From Sitta carolinensis (Eukaryota; Chordata; Aves; Passeriformes; Sittidae), in the NCBI GenBank assembly GCA_032173965.1, contig CM063283.1:35875743-35939742 (forward strand): a stretch of 64,000 bases of DNA, written 5' to 3'. Numbering within the stretch: position 1 is the stretch's first letter; every line of letters starts with the position of its first letter. Shown here piece after piece: positions 11,807 to 26,500 of this stretch. Under the pieces are notes generated by a model. That model was given only the letters and a program-made list of their open reading frames with translations. It did not search any database and was not told the origin of the DNA. The translations under genes were made by a program, and so were the position numbers.

Positions 11807-14800
11807 CTATCATTTTAGATGCTGGAGTCTCTGAAAAAAAGGGCTTATGTTGTTTTCATGTATGAGCAAAAAATTTCTTTGTATCTCTCCTCATATGTCC
11901 TATCAGAAACTTGTAAATGTCCTGCAATTACCTGAAGATTACCAGTAGAGAGTAGAGAGATGTTTAAAAAAGATGGGGGAAGAAAAAGAAACAAAATGAA
12001 AAAGCGTACTATACTAGGGGAAATATTTAAGATAGGAAAGAACATCTTTGACTGGGTGCTACTAAGGTTAAGGAGCCTATGTGTTTCCCCCTGTGGTGTC
12101 CTACATGTGACTGAGGTGTAGGACTGTCCATTAAAGGATTCAGAAGCTTATCTAGAAGTCTGTATTCTCTGCTTGTCATTATTGCAGCGGCTAAGTGCCT
12201 CACAGGCTGTAATGTACCTATCCTCACTCCGAAGAGCTCTGTGAGTTGGATAGGACTCCTGCCACTTTTTTATTTTTTCCCCAGAGCCAAAATCAGTCTC
12301 ATAGAGATAGAAGTTTGAAGATGAAGAGAAGATCATTTCACGTTTCAGTAATTACATTTTTGATACCTTCTCCCATTACTTACTCTACTCTCCATTATTT
12401 TCAACAGCCCCTTGATCTGAAACATGAGGAAGAGGCCATCTTGCCTGGGGTCAGGAAAAATCCTGCTTCACTAAGCTGAATATTAGGATTACATTAAAAA
12501 ATCCCAAGATGATTAATCAAGATGTTTAATTCTCTTAAGCCTCCTGGAGGTGGTGTACTGGCAAGGCAGCATTAATAGAGCCTTGACAAGCCTCTCTCAA
12601 GTACGACTTTTAATTGTTCTGGAAAAAAAGAAAGAGCAACAAATTCAGTGTTTTTCCTAACATAATTATTATCTGATGATACTTAACCCTGTTTTCTCCC
12701 ATGCATCACTGGTTTACCCCTGTGTATGCACTGAGGACATGTTAAGTAACAGTCAGATGCAAAACTACAGAACAACAACAAAAAAAAAGTATCCAAAATT
12801 TATCCCTGAAGTTCAAAGAACTGTTGCTTGTGATGTGTCATAGTAGGAGTGACCAAAAGGCATGAATGCTTGTTAAATATTCAGTATCATGATAAAGTTC
12901 TTGGAAAATAACCAGCTCAGATTCCTAGCTTTCAGAGTATGAGCAGTGCCCAGACACTTCAGTGTAGCAGTGTCTTTGCAGAGGTCTCACTCTGTTGCCA
13001 CTAAAATACGCTAAGTCATTCATTTGTTGAGAAAATTCAGGCAACAATGGTGACTGTTTCCTTTGGGTGTTTATAGCAAATTAGACAAGTAATGGCAACA
13101 TATGGAGCTTTATAGATGGCAAACAGAAGATGAAAAGACAATTCCTATTATTTGGTTTATCAAGCCATGAAGGAGATATGTCTGTGCCTGTTGCTTGGCA
13201 GGAAAGAAGGAAGACATGCTGATTCTTTAGTAAAAAAAGACTTTTACATTTTTGTATGTTAGGGAATTTGCTCCTTCAAAGACCATTCACTAAAGCAATT
13301 TTAATATTTTTTCCATGCATAAGGAAAAAAACAGTGAGTTTACAGATTTTCTTCTTTAGTATGATCTTTTACTACAACACTCTTACTGTTGTTATGCTTT
13401 ATTAGTAGATTGGAGGCTAGGGGAGCTCATTATTACAGCTTATACCGACAGGTCTTCCATCTGTGCTGATTGAGAAAGCAGAAATGTGGTACAGTTATGT
13501 GCTTTGGTATGAATTCCCTTGACAGTATTCATGGATCAATGAGCCCTGCAGACACAGAGTTAAGCACTGAGATGATCTGGGACAGGCTATCAAACTAAAT
13601 TTCATCCAGCGGTGAGCTGAAAGGGGATGTGATGCTATGTGGATGTGTCACTACCTAGGCAAGCATCTTCACTATGTACATTTTTTTCCATTTGAAATAT
13701 CTATTTCCAATGCAGTCCCAAAAGCCTAAAAATCTGAAAAATGGAACTGGGCTTAACAGAATGGTATGGCCTCCTTTCAGACAGATTGTTTAAACCCCTG
13801 GTATGCATATTCAATTTAATAAAAATTTCCTTGAAATGTAAAACAGGCATTTAGAAAAAAACCAACAATTTACACATTGGAATTCTGAAGGAGGGAGAGG
13901 GCCAACTGTTGTCCTTTTGGAAGAGAAGACAACACATTAGTATCTCAATAGGCATCTAAAATCAGAAGGAGGTAGAAAAGAGGGCAGTAGTATAACTTAT
14001 TTTTTCATATCTAATAAATGACTTCTGTGCTAAATGCACTTGTTAGACATAGTCAGACAAAGCATGTTTTGCAATTACATTTGGAAAATCAAAATAAAGC
14101 TGTGAAATTTTGCCTGGTTTGCAAAGAGAACAGCAAATCCCTGAATGTTCCTTCACCCCTCAGGTCAGTTTGACAGAGAAGGCTTAGTAACTAGAGCTGT
14201 ATCTCAAGCTTTCAAAGTAGCCAGAGAGGAGAAACAAGCAGTGTCTGATAAGGCTTTTCATTAAAACTGTTTAACATGCTTGTAGTTACATTGTGCTTGT
14301 AGTGCTAGAAAACTGGTGAGAAAGTGATGTGCTGAATGCTCAGCAGTGGTGGAGGAACATCTGAACTTCTACATATGTGATACTTGCCAAGAAAATCAAA
14401 GTCTGATAAATAAAGTGCATGTCTTAGTAAAGTCCTATAAAGCAGTTGTATATTATTTTTAATGGGTAGAAACTTTCTGGAGAATAACTAAGATGTTTGC
14501 TTAACAGTCAATAATTTAGTATAAGAAGATCATGGTTGTGATTTTTGAGGCTGAAAAGCATTTTGGTTTAAACAGGCCAGTTGGCCACTGCAGGACAATG
14601 CTGTTTTTTTCCCGTAACAGCCTCTGGGCAAGGCTCTAAATGACCCAATAACATGTTCTATCTTTGCTTTAGTATTTATACAGTTTCAGTATAGTCTTAC
14701 CTGAGCAGCTTATTTGTCTTTACAACTCTCTCTGAGGTGGTGAAATAATATTTGTTCAGATATATGTAGAGATGAGAAACAGATGCACCAGAGATCCAAA

Positions 14801-15973
14801 AAAAGAACTTCACTGTTACAGTCCCACAGACTACTCTGCTTACAATGTTGGTACCTGGAAGGGTCAAATGCCTAACTTTACCCTGGGAACCTGGGGAGAA
14901 CTACAGATGTCAGATGGGATAACTAAAATGTTCAGAATGCAAACATCAGATGAGAGGACACGAGACACTAAAGATTGCCCCTAGAAAAATGCTGAGCAGA
15001 AAGGAGTACTATAAACCACGTAACTACAGAGGATTTAAAAGATTATTTCCTGTGGGGATACTACTTACTTGTATTTTCTTAAAATGGCGCAGTCCTGCTC
15101 TAATTCAAAATATCCAGGTGTTGGATCTGAATTTGTTTCATCTCACTTTGTAAATGTCCTGTTTATGATGCTTCAGACTGTGCAGGGAAGAACTTAAAAT
15201 ATAGCAGGATAGTGACAGTAAAGATTAGAGAGTACTACCTAGCCAACACTTTGGTGAAATCAGTTTGCCATGAAGAGTTCCAAGTCTTCTTCAAAGAGTA
15301 CTTTTTTTTATCAAAAGATTACTTCATTAGGTGTGGGAAGCAAAATCTGATTCTGTGCAGATTTGTCTGAAAGCTTGGGCATTTCTGCACATAGGATGAA
15401 AGAGAAATACAAGCACCGGTCTTGTAGAAGTTTGCAGAACTGCAGTGCTGAATAAAAACATGGAAATCATTGTAGTAATGATGCTTTTATGGTCCTGGAA
15501 ATCAAGATTAAGATAGGAACATAAACCATGCCTGTGCTTATTTGGGGTAGCACTGCAGTGATGACTATTGCAGTTTTTCAGCTTAATCCTGCAAGTGCCT
15601 AGGCACACATTTGGTCCTATGCAGCATCTCAGCTACACATCATCTTACACATCATTCCACTCTGCTGAGTTGGTAATTTTGGAGGAAGTTTAGGAACAAG
15701 GCTCTTAATACATGTAAGTACTAACAGGATTGGGCTGAGAACTGTTCAAGTTAAAAAACAAGTAATACTCTAAATTGGACAGATGGATATGATAAGCTTT
15801 TGGCAGATTTTTGCATTTCCTCCTCAAACAGGTCATAACTGCTTATAAAACAGGGGGTTTATTGCAGTATTCATTTATATGATTTATTTTTCCTGTGGTT
15901 AGAGTTTATAACTCATTTGCTTCATTTCCAGTCAGCTTTTCTTCCTTCGATTTATTCCCAAGTTGTTTATATA
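11807..15973. other. AT-rich non-coding DNA
   Basis: No gene or RNA is recognised. A short CAACAACAAC/A-run lies near 12770-12788. Overlapping frames at 11845-12479 on both strands are chance frames. The stretch 12480-12620 has a low-CpG, TAAT-containing texture that could be conserved, but I cannot test that. Confidence 0.5.
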
Positions 15974-16003
15974 TATGTAAAGGAACATATATTCCTTTAC
16001 ATA
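15974..16003. repeat. Perfect 12-bp-arm hairpin
   Basis: The arm tatgtaaaggaa (15974-15985) pairs perfectly with ttcctttacata (15992-16003) across the 6-base loop catata. It is AT-rich and flanked by TA dinucleotides upstream. No transposon termini or target duplication are evident around it. Confidence 0.65.
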
Positions 16004-19000
16004 AATAAATACAAATGTTCTATCCCAAATACTTATGTTTTCCCATGAACAGCTTATACTCTTTCTCTTCTATCAAAATCTTTAGATAAAAATTAGAAGG
16101 ATATTAAATCTTAGCTGACCTGGTTGTATTCTGTCATGAAGATTGCATTCTGTCATATTACACTATGTTGCATATTGTGACCAAAGAATCATGAGAGCAG
16201 GTAAAGACAGAATGTGTAGTATTTACTACATACTTACATTATAAATCTGGGAAGAAATATTACACAGAGTAGATAAAAACGGGTCAAAGATAGATTTGTT
16301 CTTCTTCTCGTTTTTCTTTTTTTTTATTATTATTTCATATAAAGGAGGATCGTGGCATGGGGCCATTCCTTGATTATTATTATTATTACACTTTCCTGAT
16401 TACAGATCTGGGGTGACCCCACATGACTTAGGGTACCCTCTTCACTACTTCACACTATACCAGTGTGGGAACTGATCCAGTAGTGCCGATGCAAATTTAG
16501 AAATTTTTTTGGATGTCATCTTCTCTCTTCCTAGTCACCTGAATAAATCCTATAGAATTTGCAGTAAATTATCTTGATTTTGTTGAATGACACAGCAGTA
16601 AGTTATTATTCATTTGCAGACAACTCCAGTGAATTTCTATAGGAAATAACTGTTCCACCACTTTGACTTTGGTCATACTCATCTACAAATGGATGTACAT
16701 ACCGGCCACAATTTGTCTCTGGTGATCAGCTGTAGCAGAACAATTCAAAGCCTTTAAGGAAGGATTTTAAAAACATGTTTTAGTAGATTTGGTTAGAGAA
16801 GAGAACTGTAAGCCGGGTATCTTTATCGCTGTCCTCGGTCTCAGCTGAAGTCAATAAAAGGCCTCCCACTAATCTCCCTGGGAAAGGGATCTGGACCTGT
16901 ATCTCTTCCTGAGCACTTGGAAAAGTTGTTTCTTGCACAGTGATTCCTGCCTTTTGGATGAGATGAAATGAAGGGATGTCAAGGTACTTTCTCCCATTTT
17001 GGAATCTCCAGTAAGCTAAGCACCTGCAAGTTTTTTCAATGCAAACACTTTTCTGTAAACCTAATGCATTGATGAAAACAGCCATGCACGCAACTTAATG
17101 CCATTGATATTGAATGTCAGATTTAAAAAATCACCTGTAAAAGTTCCTACCATTTGCATCTGGTTCTGAATTAAAGAAAATGAGACTGACCCAAGGATGC
17201 AGCTGTAATTTTTGGCAGGAGTGTTTTTCATTAAAAAAACAGTTCCACATTCCTTCTATATTTTAAAGCACTGGATGACTTAATTTATTGCCTTTCCTCT
17301 TAAAGACACATTGATATACTTAAAATACCTATGTATACTCAAAAAGATCAATTTTTTCCAAAATGTGAGAATTCAACAATAATAGATAACATGCTCCTTT
17401 CTCTTCAGAAAAATCTGTGAGTATGGAGATGTGCTGGCAACCCCATTTCCTTTGCACTGGCTACCGCAGAAAAAAAACAAGATGCTGTGGAAAAACTTGA
17501 ATTGCCATATTCTACCTCACCTGAAGAGAAACAACATCAGTTTTCAAAACTGTCTATTGCATAGCAAAAGCAGAACAATAGATGAAGTACTAACCCCACA
17601 GTAATGCCATGTGAATAACCAATTTTTCAATTTTCTGGCAGTTTTGAATTTATTTTATGTTAACCTGTAAAGTAATTTGTCATACAGAATACTCAGCTAG
17701 CTAAAAGCTAGAGGAAAAACAATTCCAGTACTGAATAATGCATTTCTTTAAAACGGTTGGTATTTCTTTGTATAGCTTATATAAATGTTTTAAGGAAATG
17801 TGAATTTTTAAAAGCTAGTTTTGCAAATTTTTAAACCAGAATGTTTTGAGGTTTTTCCTTCAGGCTAGTTAAGATTTGGAACCAATTGTTTTATATCATA
17901 TTTGTCCATCAAAATGTAGAAAAAAATATTAAGATTTTACTGGAAAAAAAATCTTATACCATCCACAGGGTAATCAAGCAGTTTTAGTTACAGGACTGAA
18001 TCTTCATCAGAGCTGATCACATAAGTTTGCCTCTCAAAACATCTGTGATTACAAAGCTCATAACATATCCAGTGTCTATTCCAACATTCCATAATTTTGC
18101 AATATAATATTCCCATAACTACATGAATTGCTAACACCAGAACAGACCGAGACTCCAGTGCAGGCTGTCTTTATACATCTGGGATCTTATATGTTTGAAA
18201 AAATGAATGAAAAGAAGAAGGAATCAGTGTCAAGAGATCTTCCAGCTTTGCATGATTTGCTGAGAACTAGATATTCCCGCTGCAAATGGCTCAAAGGTTG
18301 TATATGGGTAATTGTGCTATCTCCAGCTTTGTGGTGTTAAATAGAGAAAAGTAGCTTTATGATTCAGCTTATTTGGTAATCCTTTCTTAATTATGGGAAT
18401 ATATACGAATCTAAAATGAAAGGATGTGCTCTTTCAACTTCCCAGTTTTCTGTCTACATGTTCCTCTTTAGCCAATGAAAGGTGGAGTAGGATACATCTC
18501 ACTGATCTCACAAGAGTGAAAAAGAGGAACCTATTCAAAGCTAGTCTCCATGGGCTTCCCTTATAATTAATGGAAAGACATAGGTGCCTTCACAGAAGGG
18601 TTCACTTCAGATGAATTGTTCTGATGCCTACATTAGGACGAGATGAATAGCCTTCTGAAGGTCCCTGTATTTTTCCATTGACTTAAAAGGGATCCTAGTG
18701 TGACTTAGACGCCTGAGGTAAGTGAGATTAATCCTACCTTGAACCAAAAGGGACAATATGGTTTCGTTTCTATAAATGTACTTAGACTTTAACAACACTA
18801 AGGAAATTTCCATTACAGATCAATAATTTCCAACACTGCATATTTTCTGAAGAATACATTTATAAACATGTGCTTAAAGTATTTCTTAGCAACTACTACA
18901 GATGAGAAAATAAGAGAACAGCACCTTTCCCACCCTGTCCTCCACAGGATGCTTTTGAACATCTACATTTACATTTTCCTTGACTGACTGAGCCAATTAC

Positions 19001-20059
19001 TAGTATGCAGAAAAGCAGTGCTGAACTCCTAGGGAGGTAGGATCATCCAAAAAGAATGTCCTTAACTTCTATAAAAGGAAAAATTATAATTGTATTAATA
19101 TACTTTTGTAGTCAGACTAGGATGCCAGGGTGAACAAATGAATACCATTTTTGAAATGCTATGTATGTATCCTGACCTGGGAAGTACCTAACAATGGATG
19201 CAATTACCTTTTCTGTGATGGCATATCATTAGTTTTCACTTAATTGTCACCTGAGTCACTTGACAAAGATTTATTTGATGTTTAATACCACAAGCCAAGC
19301 TCTGAAATACTTGTGAATTAGAAAGAAGCATACCTTTCCAGGGACAAGAACTGCTAGATCTCAATGCCAAGGTTTAATCACACATAGATTTACAGTGTAC
19401 TGCTATTTCTAAGAGATAGTGAAGTAGCTAAGTGTATACTTCTAAGTAGAAATGGCAAACAAAGAATGAATCCCTGAGCAGTCTTTTTTCAGAGACAGTG
19501 GGAGAGGGGAAGCAGTGCATATATGCTGCCAGAAGAGCTAAAATAAATGCAAACTGATAATTATACTGCACGCAGATTGACATTTTTTATAGTCGCAGTG
19601 TATAGACTAGCAAAATATACATGCAACATTGTTGATGCAGTTGAGCTGTCCCTCATTGTTGCAGCCTCTCCCAGCAGCTGGGGTCAGCAGTAAGGACATG
19701 GAGTGCATGAAGCATGGCTGGCCACAGCAAGACCCAGATGCTAAGCTAGGGATGATATCTTTTCAGTAGCTGCATCTGGCTCGTTGGCAGGCTCTACAGG
19801 CGGATCTGCTGGCAGGCCTGGGTTTGCCTCTGGGTCTGTCATCTGTCATGTTGTTACACTGTTGATGGGCTGTCTCTGCTGCCTTGCCCTCCCAGGCTGC
19901 ATTTGCCTTTCAACCACTTTTGCTGCTAAGGATTATGTGCTGTTCCAACATTTGGGGACAGGGGATGGCAGTACATCACTAAGACGTGTAGTTCAGAGAG
20001 CAACATCAGGACAGCATTCTCAGAGTCAGAAATATGCTCAGCACATGCTCATTAATTCA
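16004..20059. other. Mostly AT-rich non-coding DNA
   Basis: No gene is recognised. ATT/TTA trinucleotide runs occur at about 16309-16334 and 16372-16388. A 14-bp imperfect direct repeat (ttgtattctgtcat, one mismatch) lies at 16124-16137 and 16143-16156. A 101-codon minus-strand frame (16780-17085) and a 121-codon plus frame running to 20149 match nothing known, and the latter starts at TTG rather than ATG. Confidence 0.5.
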
Positions 20060-20560
20060 CATTTTAAAAAACAGCCTTGCAGGTTTGGAATTCACTTGCA
20101 GCCTATTTGTTATGCTTTGCTGCTAGTTAGCAATTCAGGGCTCTGGTGACTCATGCACCTTTGTTTTTAATTATGGCACTTTTCATTTCAGCATATACCT
20201 GATGATGACATATACAATTGTTGATTAGCAAAGCAGAAGCCTTAATGAGCAGGGGGTAGCTTAGTGAGCTGGCTGTAAAAATAATATGAAATGTATCATT
20301 GATTTCTCCATTCTCTGCTGCATGGTGCATAATAACTTGGAGAAAACCAGTTAAAATAAAATATTAATGGGCTAGCAGTACTGGGAAAACAGTTCACTGT
20401 TAACATGCTCAGTAGTGAGAGAAAATTACAGGTTTCATTGTGTATGCTGCACCATCTGCCTACACAGAGAGCTGAAGCCGTAGGCTCTCCCAGGGGAAAT
20501 AGCTGCGGATAAGTTATTCAATTAGAACAGTATTATTGGCCAGCTACCTTGGAGAATTGG
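20060..20560. promoter_or_regulatory. Possible conserved non-coding element (unverified)
   Basis: This stretch is free of repeats and CpG-poor. It is enriched in TAAT/ATTA cores and E-box-like CANNTG sites, the texture seen in deeply conserved vertebrate enhancers in gene deserts. Nothing in the sequence proves conservation or activity. The call is an inference from composition and the absence of repeats, and it could be ordinary unique DNA. Confidence 0.2.
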
Positions 20561-23500
20561 GTTGATGATGTTGTGATTATCCTGCTCCACATTCCTTCAT
20601 GTCCCAGACAGGCTGCATCGCTTTGCAACTTCCTTAAGTGCTCACTCAACTGTACAGTAGGTGAGCAATTGAAACAAGGAATATCAGGGATGCCTGAAAG
20701 AAAATCAATTCTGAATGAACTTTCTCTGCCTAGCCACAGCCTACATATTCTGAGTCATATTGTATTTTTGTGGACTTCAGTGTAGTAAGTGACAGAACTG
20801 GCAGTGGGAGGAAAGAGAATTTCATTGTGTGCATTTAACCTGTGGCTGGGCACCAGATTTCATATGGTAGGTTACAAAATAGTACAATGCTCCTTCAAGT
20901 GTGACATTCTTATTAGTGACACAGAAGCTTTCAGAGAGTACTGCCAGATATGTTTTAAGAAACTGCTCTGACCCTTTGTCAACAAAGTTCCAAAATGTTT
21001 TTTTCTCTTCTTTGCATGTTGAGATTTTTTATTCTTGTGCAAAACAGATCAGATCATGGCCTGATCTCTGTCTTGCAAATCCATTTCTTTGCTGACCTCC
21101 TGCTCAAATTAATGACATCTGAGAAACATCGCATTCTCAAAATAGAACTCATTCTCACTGTGTTACATGCTTAGGAACATAAAGAGAGCAGCTTCTAGTA
21201 TTTTTTTTTAATAAGCAATGCTGCCCCTAAGGTTCTTTTAAAAAATAATAAATCTTCATCCTTTTTTCTCCACCTAGTCTCATTTTACCTGTCCATGATC
21301 TACTTTCATCAACAATGGGATTTTGAGACAGCCAGGACTTGCTTTACCATTTGTTGGTATGTCTTGTATCACACAGGCTATAAAAAATTTTAATATAATT
21401 AAATTAATTTGTGCCCCCGTTTACTAAGCAGCAAAGGTTTATGATCTTACTAAGAGTCAAAAAATCATTCTTTTAAAGAATTGTTTCTATGTTCAAAATT
21501 GTAGTCATATTTTTTTCGTAGTCTGTCACGCACTGATGTAATCTGGAAAATCTAACAGGGAATGCTACGAGGGGAATTCTTGGGAGAGGCACATTTTTCA
21601 ACTGTGCTTTAATCAGAGCTGAGCTCTTGTGGAAAGGTGACTTATGCCTGCTCTGAGTTCACATCACTATCAGTAATCTTTTCCTTGTTCTTCAAAGCTG
21701 TATGTCCTGTTAAACAAAAATGTACATTGTCCACAAGGCTCACAGGAGGAACATTTTTGAGGTGACAAATGAGGTCATTGGCTTTGCAGCTGAAGAATCC
21801 CCAGACGAGTTCAGAAAGGTGTAGTCTCTGAAAACAGCAATGGTGCTGCATGACTGATAACACTAAGTTGGCTCATTTCCTTGCCATTTATTTTTCATTG
21901 AGTATAATGGGTGCAGGTTGGCAGCAGGGAGATAACCTGCCTGATCACCTTGTCCTTGTTGCAGTGCTTTGCTTAGGGAGAGAGAAACCATAGTCAGCCA
22001 TCCCAAATGCCCAGAGCAAGGCAGGCCTGGAAGGGAGAAAAGGGAGGGCTCTCAAGGTATGGGAGTTTTTGTGGTTTAGGAAAATTTGGATCATGATAGT
22101 GACTTCTTTGTAAAGTCCCTTGAAGGGACAGGTAAAAAAAACAATGTCCAGGAATTAAGTAATAATATTTATTCATATCTGCTTGTACCAACCGTTTTGA
22201 ACCATTTTCTGCAAATCCTGTTCTTGCTGCACCTTACATGACTTATCTCCTGGCTCCCATCCTCCCTTTTGTCTGAACATCTGGTACCTCCAGAGGGCAT
22301 CTGCTGACTAGGGTGACTTGCACCAGTACATCTGTGTGACTTGTAGACAGTGGGACAGTGGTTTTGAGCTTCATGCTTGCAGGGCACCAACACATAAAGC
22401 ATGAATATGGATGAAGGGCTGCTGAGCCATGTGTGCTCACGCTGCTAATGATAAATGTGATAATAGCAGGAGTCCTACACTCGGTGAGAAAATCCAGTTC
22501 CCCCCACGTGCAGCCTCACTGATTGATTCCAGAAAAGGCAGAATTCATCTACCAGCACCTTGTAGGGCCATAAAATACATTGACTTTTTAACTTCTTCCA
22601 CTCCATAGAACCACACTTTTGTGTGCAGACTACGACATGGAAATTATTATGGAACTCCTGGGATATGCAAACCACTGAGTGAATGGAGCGCCATTTCCTT
22701 TTATACTACCAGTGGAGAAAATTGTGCCATCTGAACCCACATGTTCACCAACTGATGAATGTGAGGCTACTAGCTTGGTCTTCATTCAGAGCTTTCCTGT
22801 CCATTTTCACACCTGTGGTCTATTTACTTGTAGCATATGTGTGCTGCCTGAGCAGAGAAACCTGGAAGTACAATCCTGGATCTGGCTAGAGGCTGTGGCT
22901 AGAGCAAAATGGGTGGCTGCACACCATACCTGTTCATGTAGTGCCTGTTAGTGTGACACTGTCATTTGGACACAGCTGGACCTTTCCAGACAAACTATCC
23001 TTCAGGAAGAGGGTTACTTGCTGCAGGCTTCCTGTGAAACCTATGAGATGAGCAGACCCACAGGCACCCTGCTCTGCCTGCTCTGCCACGTGCTCCTGGG
23101 GCCATCCTTCCCTCACACCGAGGGGTTGTGCTGTACAGTCACAAGCAGTGACCATGTAAGTGACACAAAACACAACCAGGCCTGAGGCAGTGGGGTTTGC
23201 ATCTCTAGAATTGATTGAAATGTTTCAGCCAACTTGAGTGGATGCCTGATAATGCTGTCTCCTGGACATGGCCTCCAAGAAGTATGGGATTTTTCCTTAG
23301 AGCAGAAATGGGAAGGACAAAATGGGTCTGCAAGAAAACTCATTGAAAGCTGTGGGTTGGAATTTCAGTTTGCTGAATACTTTAAGTTTCAAGTACTGAG
23401 GGTGAGAATTGATTATCTTACTGTCTAAAGGAGAGCTTAGGGGTTCAGCAAGAGATCATGATGAGGGCACAAAAAATAAAGGAAGCATGAACTACGAATC

Positions 23501-26500
23501 TTGGGTTCAGTGAAGTGAAGAAAGAGGAAAATGCTTGGTTATGGAGATGTTTAATATTTTTTTGTTGTGGCTTTCCTTATCCAGGCATGAAAAGCTCTGA
23601 ACTTTCCCACTAGCCTGGCTACATGGACTTCCTGAAGAGGCCTGACCTAGGAGGATTTACTGAAGGAAAACCATGTTCCTAGTAGCAACACCCTGCATAG
23701 CAGTGACAAATAGCTGGTTGTACTGATTCCAGAATATTTCCATGCCACAGTAAGGCAAACCAAGCCAATCTGCTTGCATGGTCCTGAACTTGCCACAGTG
23801 CTGGAGTGAGCTGTGTCAAAAAGCTGGGGCAAGCTGAGTCGAAGGAAAAGGTAAGGCTTGAACGTCCTGAGCAGATCTGTGGCTGATCTCCTCTTCTCAA
23901 GAAACTCTGATTGTGAATGCAGGTACAGGGGGGTATAGTTCAGTCTGCCCCTTGTTGCACTTCTACCTTTGCTCAAACTGACAGCTAAAATGACCAAAAC
24001 TTAAGACTCCCAAAACTTAAACTATTAAGCCTCTATTTGAACACATATTATATTTTTTTATCAGATTCTTTACTGTGGTCATTTCCAGAGTAGGAAAAAT
24101 TCCAAACTAAACGTGAAAGATTTTAGGGTGTTTTGGTAGATTCACTTCCTGAAAGATTGCTTTGTGCCCGAGATTCAGATAAAAAATAATGATATCAACT
24201 ATTTTATAAGAAGCAGTGTTCAACAATGGTCATATTACTACTTAGACCTCTGCAACCACTTATTTATGTTACAGTCAAAAGGACATCTTCAAAGTTACTG
24301 AAACAATTCTTTACAGTCTCTGGGAAGAAGCTAGGTGTCCCTACTGGATAATATCTTCAAAGTCTGTCATCTGGGATGTGTATTTATTATTCTAACAGAA
24401 GCAGGCAAGGGGGTATGAAGTGCAAAGCAAATAGTATCTCTCTAAAATATGTCTTTTACTTAATTGTTTTAAAATCCTATTTTTAAATGTTCTATTCATC
24501 TAAATGTTGTGCTTGGAGAGATTCCAGGGCCGTCTAACATTAGAGGAGAACAAGGAGAGCTTTTTGTACACATCTGCCTTTGAGAATCTTACAATAGTGG
24601 ATATTTGTGTTGTTTCATTTTTGTACATACTTCCCCTCAGGGAGAATTCTGTATCTGGAAGCACATGTTAATTTAACCCTTGAGTAGAGCTGCAGAAAAA
24701 CTGGTTTGTGTTTGCCCCTTTGGGAAACCAGTGGTGATGGTGAAGAAACAAGCTGTCAAAGAATGAGAGTTTACTGTTGTTTCTGTCACCTGCTTATTTG
24801 AATTGTGAGCATTGGTGCATATACAATTTACCAACAGAAGCAGGTCCTAATATATAAGTTTAAAAATCCACTTGCTATTGTGTGAGTAAGATAATCAGGA
24901 TGTTGGAGAGACGGGTACCAACACTGCCACGGAAACGTAAATTCATCTTGTCACAAATGTCAGATGTGTTCCGTTTTATAAGATCCCCCATTTTTAAAAT
25001 AGACTCTAAGACTGACACAAAAGGAAGAAAAAGGGAACATGCCAGAACAATGTTGAGAAATTACATTGGTTTTCCAGGGAAAAGTACTGAATAAGTTAGT
25101 TTAAAGGGAGAAAAAGGAAAAAATAAGGATCAGAACACAAGGGGGGTTTTAATTTGTAATGCAGACTCAGCATGGGAAAGAAAGGATAAGATTTGGCTGA
25201 TGAAAAAACGCTCATCACTTCCTACTGGTCAAATGTCTACCTAATAGTTGTTACAAACACAGCTAATTGTGTCAGCAATGGGAACTTAAATTTATAGAAT
25301 AAACCTTGATCTTTAAATGCCAGCGAGATGAATAGGGAGAGAACTAATGTAGATACACTTTTCATGGTTGTTTTTGCTGTCACATGTTTGATGTGAGTGG
25401 TAGTTTACAAAGCAGTCAGTAGAAAGGTATCTGCTAGCCTTGGGTGCAGTTCACAGTTCTTGCTGATGTTCAGCTGATTGATTCCACAGAACCCAAGAAT
25501 TACACCAGGTGGTGCTCCCTCAAGATTAGGGACAGACTTATCCCTGAAAAAGAGATGCTTGTTCTTGGACAAGATGTTAAAAAGAAAAAGTCCTTAGAAA
25601 CATGTAAAACATTCCTACAACTCAGGCATCGTTTGTGGCATTGAAGATCATGTCATAATGCTGCCAGTTAACAGCTGGTCTGGGGAATGTACACAGGGCA
25701 CATACTTTCATTTGAAAGCCTGGGTTCATTAAGCCTTTGTTTTGGATAAGTGTCTTTCTACCCAAGACTACCACATTCCTTACAGTGAGAAGGAACAAGG
25801 ATATGAAGGATCCAGCAAATTCAGCCAGTTCAGCGTCCAGCTTTGCTCTGGCTCTGTCTTTTACCTCAGGCAGACATGCCCCAAGCAGGTGTGCTATACA
25901 ACATCATTCAATCGTAATGTTGGCTACGTGGTAGTCTAACTGCTCTGACATGCACAACTATCTTAAAAGCTCAAGGCACTGCCTCCAAAAGCACTCTACA
26001 TGAGCAGGAGGTAATTTCTTTGCACCCATTCCCAAGCCCACTTCAGCTGACATTTCCTCCCAAACCCATTCTCCCTTCCTTTCTCAGCATGGTCAGGTTA
26101 CCAACACTTACAGGTCTCTACATCCCTGGTATCTTATCAGCATCTTCCAGTGCAAAGCTTTTCTGCTAAACAGTTCACATTCCCAAGCAGATTTCCATGA
26201 TATTTTCTTGGGTGATGACATGAGCCAGTGCTCAGAGAAAAACCTATTCCTTAGGCTCCCTCTGTAGTTTTGAATATTAAAAAAAGAGTAACCTTTCTAG
26301 AGGGAAATTATTGGTTACCAAAACCAACCAGCACCAGCTCTGAGTTTTGAGCTTTATCTCAATCATCTATTCTGTGGGCCACCAATGTAAACAAAATGTT
26401 TTGTGAAGAAAATTATTCATTTAGAGCAGAAAACAGGACTGTATCTGTACATGATGAAAGTGTTTTACACCTGAGCAGAAAGCATGCACGACAGCAAATT

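Noticed and set aside
19784..20149. 121-codon plus frame with a cysteine-rich hydrophobic stretch
   Set aside because: Starts at TTG and has no recognisable family. The hydrophobic part comes from a GC-richer segment with few stops.
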